Source of the DNA: UBA4719 sp038249115
Lineage (GTDB): Bacteria; Actinomycetota; Actinomycetes; Actinomycetales; Dermatophilaceae
DNA: 43,337 nucleotides
Direction of reading: 5' to 3'
Assembly: GCA_038249115.1 (NCBI GenBank)
Contig: JBBRWQ010000021.1
Location: forward strand, 1 to 43,337
Shown here: piece by piece, positions 22,109-32,588 of the stretch
Numbering within the stretch: position 1 is the stretch's first letter
How the letters are laid out: each line of letters opens with the position of its first letter
Translations under genes and position numbers: made by a program
The notes under the pieces: generated by a model
What the model was told of the DNA's origin: nothing
The model's database searches: none
The model's input: only the letters and a program-made list of their open reading frames with translations

Positions 22109-23603
22109 CCCCGTCTGTGATGTCCTTGGTGTCTTTGGTCGGTCGAAGTCGCGCGACGAACCGCACCATGGTTCCGTGCGGCTCGACGTTCTCCCAGGTA
22201 ATCCGCCCGCGCAGGTCCTGAACCAGCGATGTCACGATCTGGGTCCCGAGACCGGAGTTGGCCGGGTCGAACCCCTCCGGCAGGCCGGTCCCGTCATCGG
22301 TGACCGTCACGGTCAACAGCTCGTCGTCCTCGTCCCCGCTGCGCTCCGCGCGGACGCTGACGACTCCCCCGGTCCGGGCCAGCCCGTGCTCGATCGCGTT
22401 GTGCACCAGCTCGGTGACCACCATGGCCAGAGCCGTGGCGTCCTCGGCCTTCAACCGACCGAACGACCCGCTGCGCTCGGCTCGGACCGGCACGTCTCTG
22501 GTGGCGACCTCGACCACCGCAGCCAGCCCGCGGGCCGCGATCTGGTCGAAGTCGACCGTTTCGTCGAAGCCCTGACCCAGGGTCTCGTGGACCAGCGCAA
22601 TGGTTGACACCCTGCGGACCGCCTCATCCAGTGCGGCTCGCGCCTCGTTGTCGGGAAGCCGGCGTGACTGCATACGCAACAGTGCTGCCACCGTCTGCAG
22701 GTTGTTCTTGACCCGGTGATGGATCTCGCGGATGGTCGCGTCCTTGGTGAGCAGCTCGCGCTCGCGCCGGCGCAGCTCGCTCACGTCACGCAGCAGGAGG
22801 AGGGCACCCGTGCGCTGGCCGCCCTCGGTCAGCGGGATGGCTCGCAGGGACACGCTGGCACCGCGGGACTCGACCTCGGTACGCCACGGCGCGCGCCCCG
22901 TCACCACCAGCCCCAGGCTCTCGTCCACAGGTGCTTCGTCGCGCAGTACCTCGGCGGTGATCCGGGCCAGCGAGGTCCCGGTGACGTCACCCTGATGACC
23001 CAGCCGATGGATGGCCGAGGCGGCGTTCGGGCTCGCGTAGGTCACCGTCCCGTCCGCGTCGAGACAGATCACGCCGTCCCCCACCCGGGGCGCGCCCCGA
23101 CGTTGGCCCGTGGGTGCGCCCGCTGTGGGGAACTCCCCCGCCGCGATCATCCGGGCGAGCGAGTCGGCGGTTGCCTGATAGGTCAGCTCGAGGCGGCTTG
23201 GGGTGCGCATCGTGGCCAGGTTCGTATGCCGGGTGAGCACCGCGATCGCACGGCCCCCGCGCACGACGGGGATGGCCTCCTCGCGGATCGGCATATCGTC
23301 ACGCCACTCCGGGTCGCGTCCTCTGACGATCCGCAGGTCGGCAAAGGCCTGGTCCAGCAACGGGCGTCGACCCCGGTCCAGGTGCCGGCCGACCACGTCG
23401 TCGAAGAAGACCATGGGACCGGTCGTGGGCCGGACGTGGGACGCGGCGTACCACCCCTCGGCGCTCGCCGGCACCCACAGAACCAGGTCGGCGAAGGACA
23501 GGTCCGAGAGCAGCTGCCAGTCCCCCACGAGCAGATGCAGCCACTCGACGTCGGACGCGTCCAGCTCGGTCTGGTCGCGCAGCACATCGCTCAGGGTCGG
23601 CAC
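22104..23603 (-). CDS. pdtaS: Sensor histidine kinase, PdtaS-like
   Basis: 499 residues, no membrane helix, so cytosolic. An N-terminal GAF-type domain spans about 1-150 and a PAS domain about 173-280 (GVICLDADGTVTYASPNAASAIHRLG). A HisKA_2/HWE-type dimerisation region follows with the phospho-acceptor IREIHHRVKNNLQTVAALLRMQSR (His295 or His296). The C-terminal ATPase domain has TELVHNAIEHGL (N-box), VTDDGTGLPEGF (G1) and SGLGTQIV (G2). In mycobacteria PdtaS phosphorylates the RNA-binding antiterminator PdtaR and responds to copper and nitric oxide. Domain order, family and the adjacent whiB1 support orthology. pdtaR is not in this window. Confidence 0.92.
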   Translation of the reverse strand: MPTLSDVLRDQTELDASDVEWLHLLVGDWQLLSDLSFADLVLWVPASAEGWYAASHVRPTTGPMVFFDDVVGRHLDRGRRPLLDQAFADLRIVRGRDPEWRDDMPIREEAIPVVRGGRAIAVLTRHTNLATMRTPSRLELTYQATADSLARMIAAGEFPTAGAPTGQRRGAPRVGDGVICLDADGTVTYASPNAASAIHRLGHQGDVTGTSLARITAEVLRDEAPVDESLGLVVTGRAPWRTEVESRGASVSLRAIPLTEGGQRTGALLLLRDVSELRRRERELLTKDATIREIHHRVKNNLQTVAALLRMQSRRLPDNEARAALDEAVRRVSTIALVHETLGQGFDETVDFDQIAARGLAAVVEVATRDVPVRAERSGSFGRLKAEDATALAMVVTELVHNAIEHGLARTGGVVSVRAERSGDEDDELLTVTVTDDGTGLPEGFDPANSGLGTQIVTSLVQDLRGRITWENVEPHGTMVRFVARLRPTKDTKDITDGV

Positions 23604-23681
23604 AGCGCCGAGCCTAGCGCCGACTCTTGCCCCACCCTCACCTCCAGCCCCCGATACGTCCGCCCGACCCGTTGCCGTGAA

Positions 23682-23720
23682 ACCACCGAATCAGCCCGAT
23701 TGAGAGCAGGATTCGGTGGT
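23682..23720 (-). terminator. Terminator hairpin downstream of glutamate dehydrogenase
   Basis: A perfect 11-bp inverted repeat, accaccgaatc (23682-23692) and gattcggtggt (23710-23720), with a 17-nt loop, lies 50 nt after the gdh stop on the minus strand and before the pdtaS upstream region. Confidence 0.75.
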
Positions 23721-23769
23721 CTCGGCGCAACAAGGACCGGCAGCGAGGGCGAGCCCGTGTCCGATCTGT

Positions 23770-26700
23770 CTAGACGGTGGCCGCTCCGCTGCGGATCACG
23801 CCACGCAAGGTGCGCAACGCAACCGAGAGGGCCGCGATACCGGGGGTCTCCAGGCGTTCGATCCCGGACAGAGCCGCCTGCGTCCTCATCAGGGACTCGG
23901 CGTTTGCCTCGGACCAGGCCGCGATGCGATCCGCGGGCGTGCCACTGGCGCTGCCGTCCAGCACCGACTTGGTCAGGGACTCCAGCACGGCATAGAGGTC
24001 GTCACGCAAGGCGGCTCGAGCCAGCGCGTCCCAACGGTCGTCACGGGGCAGCTTGGTCACCCTCGTGAGCATCGAGTCGATGCCGAACTGCTCGGAGGCG
24101 GCAAAGTAGACCGGCGCGACCTCGGAGTAGTCGCGCCCGGTGTCGACGCAGATCTCCACGATGTCCAGGAGCGAGAACTGGTCCAGCAGGCTGGCCGCCC
24201 GCAGAGCCATCTGCGCTGGCGCCCCGAGCTTCTCGAGCTCCTTGGCGCGCTGCTCCAGGCGCGTGCGCTCGGCACCCTGCAACAACGTGGGCATCTGCGG
24301 ACCCAGGTCGGCAATGATCGCGCTGAAGCGCTCGACCTCGGCGGCCACGTCAAGGGTGGGCGGGCGGTTCTGCAGGAACCAGCGCACGGAGCGGTCGAGC
24401 AGGCGGCGGAACTCGAGGTACAGCGCCGTCTGCGTCTCGGTGGATACGACGTTGTCGAGCTCCTCGATGCTCCCGACGAAGCCGACCAGGTTGAACACCT
24501 CGCGGCATACGACGAAGGCTCGCGTGACCTGCTCAGGGGTGGCACCCGTCTCCTCCGAAGCCCGGAAGGCGAACGTGATTCCGCCTCGGTTGACCATCGA
24601 GTTCACCACGGCGTTGGTGATGATCTCGCGGTGAAGGGGGTGGCTGGCCAGCTTGTCCTGGTAGTTCTGCCGGATCGGGTTGGGGAAGTACTTGGTCAGG
24701 GTCGCCTGGAACCAGGGCTCGTCGGGCAGCGCCGTGGACAGCAGGTCCTTCTTGAGCGCGAGCTTGGCATAGGCGATCAGGACCGAGAACTCTGGGCTCA
24801 TCAGCCCATGGCCGGCTTCGTGGCGGGTCTCGAGCTCCTTGTCGCTCGGCAGGAACTCCAGTGCCCGGTCGAGGCCACCATGCTCCTCGAGCCAGCCCAT
24901 GAAGCGCTTATGCACCGCAAGCATCGAGTGCTCCTGCGCGCGGGCGTTGCCGAGCAGGGCATTCTGCTCGAAGTTGTCACGCAGAACCTGGCGGGCAATG
25001 TCGCCGGTCATCGACACCAACAGCTCGTTGCGCTGCTTCAGGGTCATGTCGCCCTCACGCGTGAGCGCGGTCAGCAGGATCTTGATGTTGACCTCATGGT
25101 CTGAGGTGTCCACGCCCGCGGAGTTGTCGATGGCGTCAGTGTTGATGTGCACGCCTGCCAGAGCGGCTTCGACGCGCCCGAGCTGGGTGAGGCCGAGGTT
25201 GCCTCCTTCGCCGACGACCCTGGCCCGCAACGCTTTTCCGTCGACCCGGATGGCATCGTTGGCTCGGTCGCCGACCTCGGAGTGGGCCTCGGATGACGCC
25301 TTGACGTACGTGCCGATGCCTCCGTTCCAGAGCAGGTCGACCGGGGCCAACAGGATGGCCTTCATCAGCAGCGCAGGGGTCATCGCCGTCGTGCTCTTGG
25401 GCAGGCCCAACGCCAGGGCGACCTGCCGGCTGATCGGCACTGACTTGGCAGACCTCGCGAACACGCCACCGCCCTCGCTGATGGCTTCGCGGTCATAGTC
25501 AGCCCACGATGATCGGGGCAGCTCGAAAAGTCGCTTGCGCTGTGGGAACGACGTGGCCGCAACGGGATTGGGGTCCAGGAAGATGTGGCGGTGGTCGAAC
25601 GCGGCGACCAGACGGATGTGCTCGGACAGCAGCATGCCGTTGCCGAACACGTCACCACTCATGTCACCGACGCCCACGACCGTGAAGTCGGTGGTCTGGG
25701 TGTTCATGCCCATCTCGCGGAAGTGCCGCTTGACCGACTCCCACGTCCCGCGCGCCGTGATGGCCATGACCTTGTGGTCGTAGCCGTCCGAGCCGCCGGA
25801 GGCGAAGGCATCGTCAAGCCAGTAGCCGTAGGACCTGGCGACCGAGTTGGCGATGTCGGAGAAGGTCGCGGTGCCCTTGTCCGCGGCGACGACGAGGTAA
25901 GGATCGTCGCCGTCGTAGCGCACGACCGAAGGGGGCGCGATCACTTCCGTGCCGATCAGGTTGTCGGTCACGTCCAGCAGCCCCGAGATGAACAGCTTGT
26001 AACAGGCGATGCCCTCGGCGACCCAGGCCTCTCGGTCAGTCGCGGGATCCACCAGCGACTTGGGGAAGAACCCGCCCTTGGAGCCGGTCGGCACGATGAC
26101 GGCGTTCTTGACCATCTGCGCCTTGACCAGGCCGAGAACCTCGGTGCGGAAGTCCTCGCGACGATCACTCCAGCGCAGACCGCCACGGGCGACCTTGCCG
26201 AAGCGCAGGTGCACGCCCTCGACACGCGGGCTGTAGACCCAGATCTCGTACATCGGCCGGGGCGCGGGCAGGTCGGGGACCTGCTGCGGGTCCAGCTTGA
26301 AGGAGACATACGACTTGTACGCCGCCACACCGGCTGATCCGGTCGCCGCACCCGAGATGGGTTCACCCTGACCGCTCACCACGGGCTGGAAGTAGTTGGT
26401 CCGCATGGTGGCCATGATGACGCCGAGGAAGGCGCGGATGATCCGGTCGTGGTCGAGGCTGGGGACCATCTCGAGGGCGCCGAAGATGGCGCTGACGATC
26501 TCGGCCGCGGCGTTGTTGCGCCCACCCTCGTCGGTACCCACCGCATCGTCGGAGGCGGCGACGCCTGCCGAGAACCGTGGGTCGAACCGCGTCTCGAACA
26601 GGGAGACCAGCTGTGCCGCAATGGCGACGTTCGAGACCAGCGCCGCTTCGACGTAGTCCTGGCTGAACGTCGACCCCGTCTGACGGAGGTACTTGGCCAC

Positions 26701-28719
26701 GGCCCGCAGGATCACGACCTGCCGCCAGGTCAGCTCGCCGCCGAGGACCAGCGCGTTGAAACCGTCACTCTCGGCGCGACCATCCCAGACTGCGGCAAAG
26801 GCGTCCTGGAACAGCTCCCGAAGCCCCCCGCGGCCGGTGCCCGCCCAGGTTTGCGGACCTGTGCCCCTGAGCCCGAAGTCGTAGACATGCACGCCGACCC
26901 CGTCGGAACGATGGATCTGGTAAGGGCGCTCGTCGGCAACCTCCAGGCCGAAATGGCTGAACACGGGCAGGACCGAGGTCAACGAGAGCGGCCCGCGCCG
27001 ATACAGCTTGAAGCGACGTTCCGCCGAGGAGGTGCCGGGCTCGTGATAGAGGTCCAACCGGATGGACGTGTCGTCATCGAGGGCCTCGACGTGGCGAAGG
27101 TCCACCATGGCGACCCGCGCGCTGAAGTCCTCCTTGTAGGCCTCGGGGAAGGCCTTGCCGTAGAGCCCGACCAGGCGGGCCGCCTCTTCCTCACCGTGTG
27201 CGCTGATGGCGACCTCGGCCAGGTCCTCGTCCCACGTCCGGGTGGCGTCGATCAGCCGCTGCTGCAGATCTCGCTCGTCGACATCCGGGATCGTCTGGCC
27301 GACCTCCACCCGCACCACGAAGTGCAGGCGGGCCAGCACCGAGTCGGAGACCCGCGTCGTGTAGTCCACGCTGACGCCACGGAAGGCGCTGCGCAGGATC
27401 GCCTCCGTCTTGAGCCGGACGGCGGTGGTGTATCGGTCGCGGGGGATGTAGATGAGGCACGACACGAACCGTCCGTACACGTCCTTGCGAATGAACAGAT
27501 GGCTCTTGCGGCGCTCCTGCAGGTGCAGCACTGAGGTCGCGAGCTCATACAGCTCGTCCTCGCTGGTCTGGAAGAGGTCGTCACGCGGATACGTTTCGAG
27601 CACCTCGAGCAGGTCCTTGCCAGAGTGGCTGTTGCCGGTGAAGCCGCTCTTGTCCAGAACCTTGTGCGCCTTGGTGTCGATAATCGGGACACGCAGCACC
27701 GACTCGGTGTAGGCGCTCGACGTGAACAACCCGAGGAAGCGCCTCTCACCGATCACGTTGCCGGTCGCGTCGAACACCTTGATGCCGATGTAGTCCAGGT
27801 AGGTCGAACGATGCACGGTCGCGCGCGAGTTGGCCTTGGTGATGATCAGAAGCTGCGGCTCGCGAGCCTTGGCCCGCGCTGTGGCGCTGAGTCGCCCGAA
27901 GCTGCCCGACTGCTGCTTCTGGTCGTATCTCAGGAGACCAAGGCCGGTGCCGGGAACCGCGCGCAGGACATCCTCGCCGTCCGCGCGCTCGAGGGAGTAT
28001 TCGCGGTAGCCGAGGAAGGTGAAATGGCCGTCGCTCAGCCAGGTCAGGAAGCGCCGCGCCTGGGTTGTCTCCTCGGAGCCAACCACCTTGGGCGGGTCAA
28101 CCTCGAGCTCGGCCGCAATCGCCTTGCACTCACCCTGCATCTTGGGCCAGTCCTCGACGGACACTCGCACGTCCGAAAGGACCCGGAGCAGACCCTGTGT
28201 CAACGACTCGCATTCGTCATCAGCCATCTGGCGGTCGACCTCGACATGTATCCAGGACTCAACCCCGTCGCCGAACTCGGCGTCCATCATGGCCCCGACG
28301 CCAAGGATCTCCTTCAGCTCGCCAGCCGCATCCCTGCGCACGACGAGCTGCGGGTGGATAACCATGTGAACGACGCGTCCCTGCCGCGCGAGCTCAACGA
28401 CCACGGAGTCCACCAGGAAGGGCATGTCGTCGGTGACGATCTCGATGACCGTGTGGCCGCACGACCAGCCCTGCTCCTGGACCGTCGGCGTGAAGACCCG
28501 CACGTTGGCAGTGCCCACCGGGCGGTGCGCGGCCAGCTCCTTGTTGGACAGCGCTGCTCCCAGAAGATCCTCCGGGCGACTGGCCAGAACGTCCTCGGCG
28601 GCAACGTGCCTGTAGAAGCGGTGCAAGTACGGTTCGAGCGTCTCACCGCCGGCCACATCTGCCATCTCGGCAGCGGAGTGGATGGCCTGGGAACGGGACT
28701 GCTCAAGCGACGCGGACAT
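23770..28719 (-). CDS. gdh: NAD-specific glutamate dehydrogenase, large (180 kDa) class
   Basis: 1649 residues. It deaminates glutamate to 2-oxoglutarate with NAD+, mainly in catabolism. The N-terminal half (about 1-700) is the regulatory ACT-like region of this class. The catalytic core lies around 800-1250: GKVARGGLRWSDRREDFRTEVLGLVKAQMVKNA, then PTGSKGGFFPK (about 875-885), NGGIGTYVKASSEAHSEVGDRAND, and VVGEGGNLGLTQLGRVEAA with the nucleotide site. The helical C-terminal domain runs to 1649. Length agrees with the mycobacterial enzyme Rv2476c, which is inhibited by binding GarA; no GarA gene is visible here. pruA, which makes glutamate from proline, lies 1.7 kb away on the same strand. Confidence 0.97.
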   Translation of the reverse strand: MSASLEQSRSQAIHSAAEMADVAGGETLEPYLHRFYRHVAAEDVLASRPEDLLGAALSNKELAAHRPVGTANVRVFTPTVQEQGWSCGHTVIEIVTDDMPFLVDSVVVELARQGRVVHMVIHPQLVVRRDAAGELKEILGVGAMMDAEFGDGVESWIHVEVDRQMADDECESLTQGLLRVLSDVRVSVEDWPKMQGECKAIAAELEVDPPKVVGSEETTQARRFLTWLSDGHFTFLGYREYSLERADGEDVLRAVPGTGLGLLRYDQKQQSGSFGRLSATARAKAREPQLLIITKANSRATVHRSTYLDYIGIKVFDATGNVIGERRFLGLFTSSAYTESVLRVPIIDTKAHKVLDKSGFTGNSHSGKDLLEVLETYPRDDLFQTSEDELYELATSVLHLQERRKSHLFIRKDVYGRFVSCLIYIPRDRYTTAVRLKTEAILRSAFRGVSVDYTTRVSDSVLARLHFVVRVEVGQTIPDVDERDLQQRLIDATRTWDEDLAEVAISAHGEEEAARLVGLYGKAFPEAYKEDFSARVAMVDLRHVEALDDDTSIRLDLYHEPGTSSAERRFKLYRRGPLSLTSVLPVFSHFGLEVADERPYQIHRSDGVGVHVYDFGLRGTGPQTWAGTGRGGLRELFQDAFAAVWDGRAESDGFNALVLGGELTWRQVVILRAVAKYLRQTGSTFSQDYVEAALVSNVAIAAQLVSLFETRFDPRFSAGVAASDDAVGTDEGGRNNAAAEIVSAIFGALEMVPSLDHDRIIRAFLGVIMATMRTNYFQPVVSGQGEPISGAATGSAGVAAYKSYVSFKLDPQQVPDLPAPRPMYEIWVYSPRVEGVHLRFGKVARGGLRWSDRREDFRTEVLGLVKAQMVKNAVIVPTGSKGGFFPKSLVDPATDREAWVAEGIACYKLFISGLLDVTDNLIGTEVIAPPSVVRYDGDDPYLVVAADKGTATFSDIANSVARSYGYWLDDAFASGGSDGYDHKVMAITARGTWESVKRHFREMGMNTQTTDFTVVGVGDMSGDVFGNGMLLSEHIRLVAAFDHRHIFLDPNPVAATSFPQRKRLFELPRSSWADYDREAISEGGGVFARSAKSVPISRQVALALGLPKSTTAMTPALLMKAILLAPVDLLWNGGIGTYVKASSEAHSEVGDRANDAIRVDGKALRARVVGEGGNLGLTQLGRVEAALAGVHINTDAIDNSAGVDTSDHEVNIKILLTALTREGDMTLKQRNELLVSMTGDIARQVLRDNFEQNALLGNARAQEHSMLAVHKRFMGWLEEHGGLDRALEFLPSDKELETRHEAGHGLMSPEFSVLIAYAKLALKKDLLSTALPDEPWFQATLTKYFPNPIRQNYQDKLASHPLHREIITNAVVNSMVNRGGITFAFRASEETGATPEQVTRAFVVCREVFNLVGFVGSIEELDNVVSTETQTALYLEFRRLLDRSVRWFLQNRPPTLDVAAEVERFSAIIADLGPQMPTLLQGAERTRLEQRAKELEKLGAPAQMALRAASLLDQFSLLDIVEICVDTGRDYSEVAPVYFAASEQFGIDSMLTRVTKLPRDDRWDALARAALRDDLYAVLESLTKSVLDGSASGTPADRIAAWSEANAESLMRTQAALSGIERLETPGIAALSVALRTLRGVIRSGAATV

Positions 28720-28892
28720 GGCTGAGATCCTTAGGAAGAATGCCGAGATGCACGCCCTTGTGCACCGCTGTCGAGCCTATCGCCGTGCGAGCAAGGCAGG
28801 GCGGGCGGGCGGGCGATCGAGCCCGCAAAGCTGCGTTCGGGAGGGGGCGGGTCATGTTCGTCGCGAACCCCAGCTCGCCTGTGCGTAACCGG

Positions 28893-28919
28893 TTGAGCGG
28901 TCGTCGCCCGCCTTAGGCT
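28893..28919 (+). promoter_or_regulatory. Candidate promoter giving a leaderless transcript of the WXG-like operon
   Basis: TTGAGC (28893-28898) and TAGGCT (28914-28919) are spaced 15 nt apart. Seven nt after the -10 is the A of the ATG at 28926, so the transcript could start at the first codon. No clear Shine-Dalgarno sequence is present, which fits leaderless initiation. The spacer is 2 nt short of ideal. Confidence 0.35.
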
Positions 28920-28925
28920 GTCCGC

Positions 28926-29207
28926 ATGCCTGCCGAGCACCACGTTGACCCGAGCCGGCTCGAGGTCGCGGCTTGCTTGGATGCTGCGGCCACGGCGCTG
29001 GCCCGATCGAGTGCTGCGGCACTCGATGCCTCCCACGAGCTGCTGGCTCACTACGCCGACACCGGTGATGCTGCGACCCAACGCGCGGTCGACACCCTGG
29101 TCAACCAGGCCAGTGACGCTCTGGGGACGCTCACAGACGCCTTCGCCGATACGTCGCGCACCCTTCAGGCTGCCGCGTCCCGGCAACGACACGAACAGGG
29201 CGGATGA
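28926..29207 (+). CDS. Small helical protein, WXG100/ESAT-6-like size and shape
   Basis: 93 residues, no signal peptide and no membrane helix. The sequence is almost all predicted amphipathic helix in two blocks (about 8-45 and 50-88) joined by a short turn (HYADTGDAATQ), the helix-turn-helix hairpin plan of WXG100 proteins. However, the WXG tripeptide at the turn is absent. I do not recognise a specific family. It overlaps the next gene by 4 nt (ATGA), so the two products are probably made together and may form a heterodimer, as EsxA/EsxB do (inference). No type VII secretion component is encoded in the window. Confidence 0.7.
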   Translation: MPAEHHVDPSRLEVAACLDAAATALARSSAAALDASHELLAHYADTGDAATQRAVDTLVNQASDALGTLTDAFADTSRTLQAAASRQRHEQGG

Positions 29208-29752
29208 CCGCGATCCTGGTTCACGGCGACCACATCTCCTGTTCGCGCGTCGGCGGCGGCATGCGCCGCGAGTCCTCGCGACTTCGCCAGCAGGCGCAGT
29301 TCCTGGAGGACGCACTCGCTGAGCTCGCCGGATGGGAGGGACCAGACGCCGCAGCTGCCATGACCTCCTGCGTCGCCTCACTGGGGGTGTGGCGAGCCAC
29401 CGCCGACCTGCTGGACGACGCCGGGGCAGCGTTGCAGCGATATGCGACGGACCTCGCCGAGGGTCACGAGCTCGGACGGCGGGCCGAGATGCGCGTCCAG
29501 AGCGCAGGTTTGTTCCTGGACGGGACCCGGGTCGTCGAGCCATGGGGCCCGGCCGGCGCGCACGAGTCCGAGCGGCGACGTGCCCTGACGCCCGAGGTTC
29601 AGGCCAGGGTCGACCTGGCCACAGCCCACGTGGGTCGCGCCCGAGGCCGGCTTCGGCGCGAGATGGCACGGTTGTCTCAAGGGTTTGGCGGCGGAGCATC
29701 GTCGGGCGCGAAGCCATCGTGCGGTGCAGCGATTTCGCCAACGACGCCTTAG
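29204..29752 (+). CDS. WXG-containing helical protein, partner of the preceding gene
   Basis: 182 residues. Residues about 22-90 form a helical hairpin with a W44-E45-G46 turn (ALAELAGWEGPDAAAAM), matching the WXG turn and the following small-residue helix of WXG100-type proteins. The second helix is SLGVWRATADLLDDAGAALQRYATDLAEG. A further charged helical region (about 118-158) and a Gly/Ser/Pro-rich tail follow. The C-terminal YxxxD/E export signal of ESX substrates was not found. Function unknown; its pairing with a second hairpin protein is the main clue. A DUF2505 gene follows after 9 nt, suggesting a three-gene operon. Confidence 0.7.
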   Translation: MTAILVHGDHISCSRVGGGMRRESSRLRQQAQFLEDALAELAGWEGPDAAAAMTSCVASLGVWRATADLLDDAGAALQRYATDLAEGHELGRRAEMRVQSAGLFLDGTRVVEPWGPAGAHESERRRALTPEVQARVDLATAHVGRARGRLRREMARLSQGFGGGASSGAKPSCGAAISPTTP

Positions 29753-29761
29753 ATTGTGCCG

Positions 29762-30259
29762 ATGAAGATCAGCGCAACCCTCGACTACGCCGCGACGCCA
29801 CACGACGTCTTCGCCATGTTCGTGCAGGAGGAGTTCCAGAACCGCAAGTGCAAGGCCACCGGAGCCCTCAGCCACACCGTGTCCATCACCACCCAGGGCG
29901 GGCGAACCCTCATCGTGAGCACCCGCGAACTGCCGTCAGATCGCTTCCCCCACTTCGTCAAGAGCATGGTCGGCGACACCTTGCAGGTGACCGAGACCCA
30001 GGACTGGGGCCCGGCCGGCACCGACGGGACTCGCCAGGGAACACTCACCGTCGACATCACCGGTGCCCCGGTCCATCTGCACGGAACCCTCTCCCTGGCA
30101 CCCGGTGGCCCGGGGTCTGTGGAAACCATCGAGGGGAACCTCAAGGCCAGGATCCCGTTTCTTGGAGGCAAAGTCGAAGAGGCGGCGGCTCCGACCGTCC
30201 AGTCCGCGATCAGGGTCGAGGGCGAAACCGGTGCGACCTGGCTGGCGAGCGGGCAGTGA
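29762..30259 (+). CDS. DUF2505 family protein
   Basis: 165 residues. DUF2505 proteins have a START/SRPBCC-like fold with a hydrophobic cavity, but no biochemical role is established. Seen: the opening MKISATLDYAATPHDVFAMFVQEEFQNRKCKATGA, a central VTETQDWGP, and the closing IEGNLKARIPFLGGKVEEAAAP, all usual for the family. The start is ATG 29762 (a GTG 6 nt earlier is possible), with no good SD. This suggests translation is carried over from the gene ending 9 nt upstream. The last codons (LASGQ-stop) lie inside the first unit of a 72-bp-period repeat. Confidence 0.88.
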   Translation: MKISATLDYAATPHDVFAMFVQEEFQNRKCKATGALSHTVSITTQGGRTLIVSTRELPSDRFPHFVKSMVGDTLQVTETQDWGPAGTDGTRQGTLTVDITGAPVHLHGTLSLAPGGPGSVETIEGNLKARIPFLGGKVEEAAAPTVQSAIRVEGETGATWLASGQ

Positions 30260-30411
30260 GAATCGAGCGCAGCGAGGATCGGAGCGACCGCGGAGCCAGC
30301 CAAAGGGCCCTGGCTGGCGAGCGGGCAGTGAGAATCGAGCGTAGCGAGGATCGGAGCGACCGCGGAGCCAGCCACACAGTGCTGGCTGGCGAGCGGGCAG
30401 TGAGAATCGAG
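30238..30411 (+). repeat. 72-bp-period repeat after the DUF2505 gene
   Basis: Two 65-bp units (30238-30302 and 30310-30374, one base different) and a 30-bp third copy (30382-30411) are spaced by 7-nt linkers that differ. Each starts with ctggctggcgagcgggcagtg, that is, the LASGQ codons plus the TGA stop, so the gene's end is present three times. The full units close with ccagcca, which can pair with the opening tggctgg and form a hairpin. It fills the gap between convergent DUF2505 and pruA genes. Confidence 0.9.
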
Positions 30412-30417
30412 CTGGCG

Positions 30418-32046
<1,629 letters not shown>

Positions 32047-32107
32047 GACGGCGAACATCTCCTAGCGGGTCTCTCGGCGTTGAGGTCACTGCCTATCGTG
32101 TCACGCG

Positions 32108-32548
32108 CTAAAGCAGGGCCCGTATGACGGGGAGCTCGGTGACGTCGTACCACAGCAGCTCGTCGTCCTCGGATGCGTTGTCGGCGTCGACGTGGAACGA
32201 CGCGATCCGATTGAGCGCGACCGAACCCTGAATCACGACGGCCGACTCGTCCATGAAGTCGCCGTCCTTGAAGTCGCCGGGTGCCGCCGGGCCCACGAGC
32301 TCCGGCTCCACGTCGGCCGCAGCCACGATGCGCCGCTTCTCCCCGGGCGCCAGCAGAGCAGCGGAGCGAAGGACGGCATCGCTGAGCGCGGAGTACTCCC
32401 ACCCGTCCTCGCCGGCAAAGGGGGCAGAGGCGCGCACGGCATCCGTGACGGCATGAGCCACGAAGGGCGCCCCGGCGACGACGCCATCGGCGTGCAGGCT
32501 CCGCAGCCCAGAAGCGTTGAGGGGTACGTAGATCCGTATCAAGGTCAA
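32108..32548 (-). CDS. DUF6912 family protein
   Basis: 146 residues. I recognise the short actinobacterial family by its opening RIYVPLNASGLRSLHADG, the central ALSDAVLRSAALL...GEKRRIVAAADV, and the ending DDELLWYDVTELPVI. No function is known. No signal peptide or membrane helix; acidic. It starts with TTG (32548, or the in-frame TTG at 32542), preceded by GGGATG. It lies 40 nt downstream of the acyltransferase gene and 61 nt before pruA, all on the same strand. Confidence 0.8.
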   Translation of the reverse strand: MTLIRIYVPLNASGLRSLHADGVVAGAPFVAHAVTDAVRASAPFAGEDGWEYSALSDAVLRSAALLAPGEKRRIVAAADVEPELVGPAAPGDFKDGDFMDESAVVIQGSVALNRIASFHVDADNASEDDELLWYDVTELPVIRALL

Positions 32549-32588
32549 CCAACATCCCAGTAGTCGTTGTCATCGGGCACTGAGGGGG

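Noticed and set aside
22716..24068. 450-codon plus-strand open frame spanning the pdtaS/gdh junction
   Set aside because: Antisense to two well-supported genes and crosses a terminator hairpin; no family similarity.
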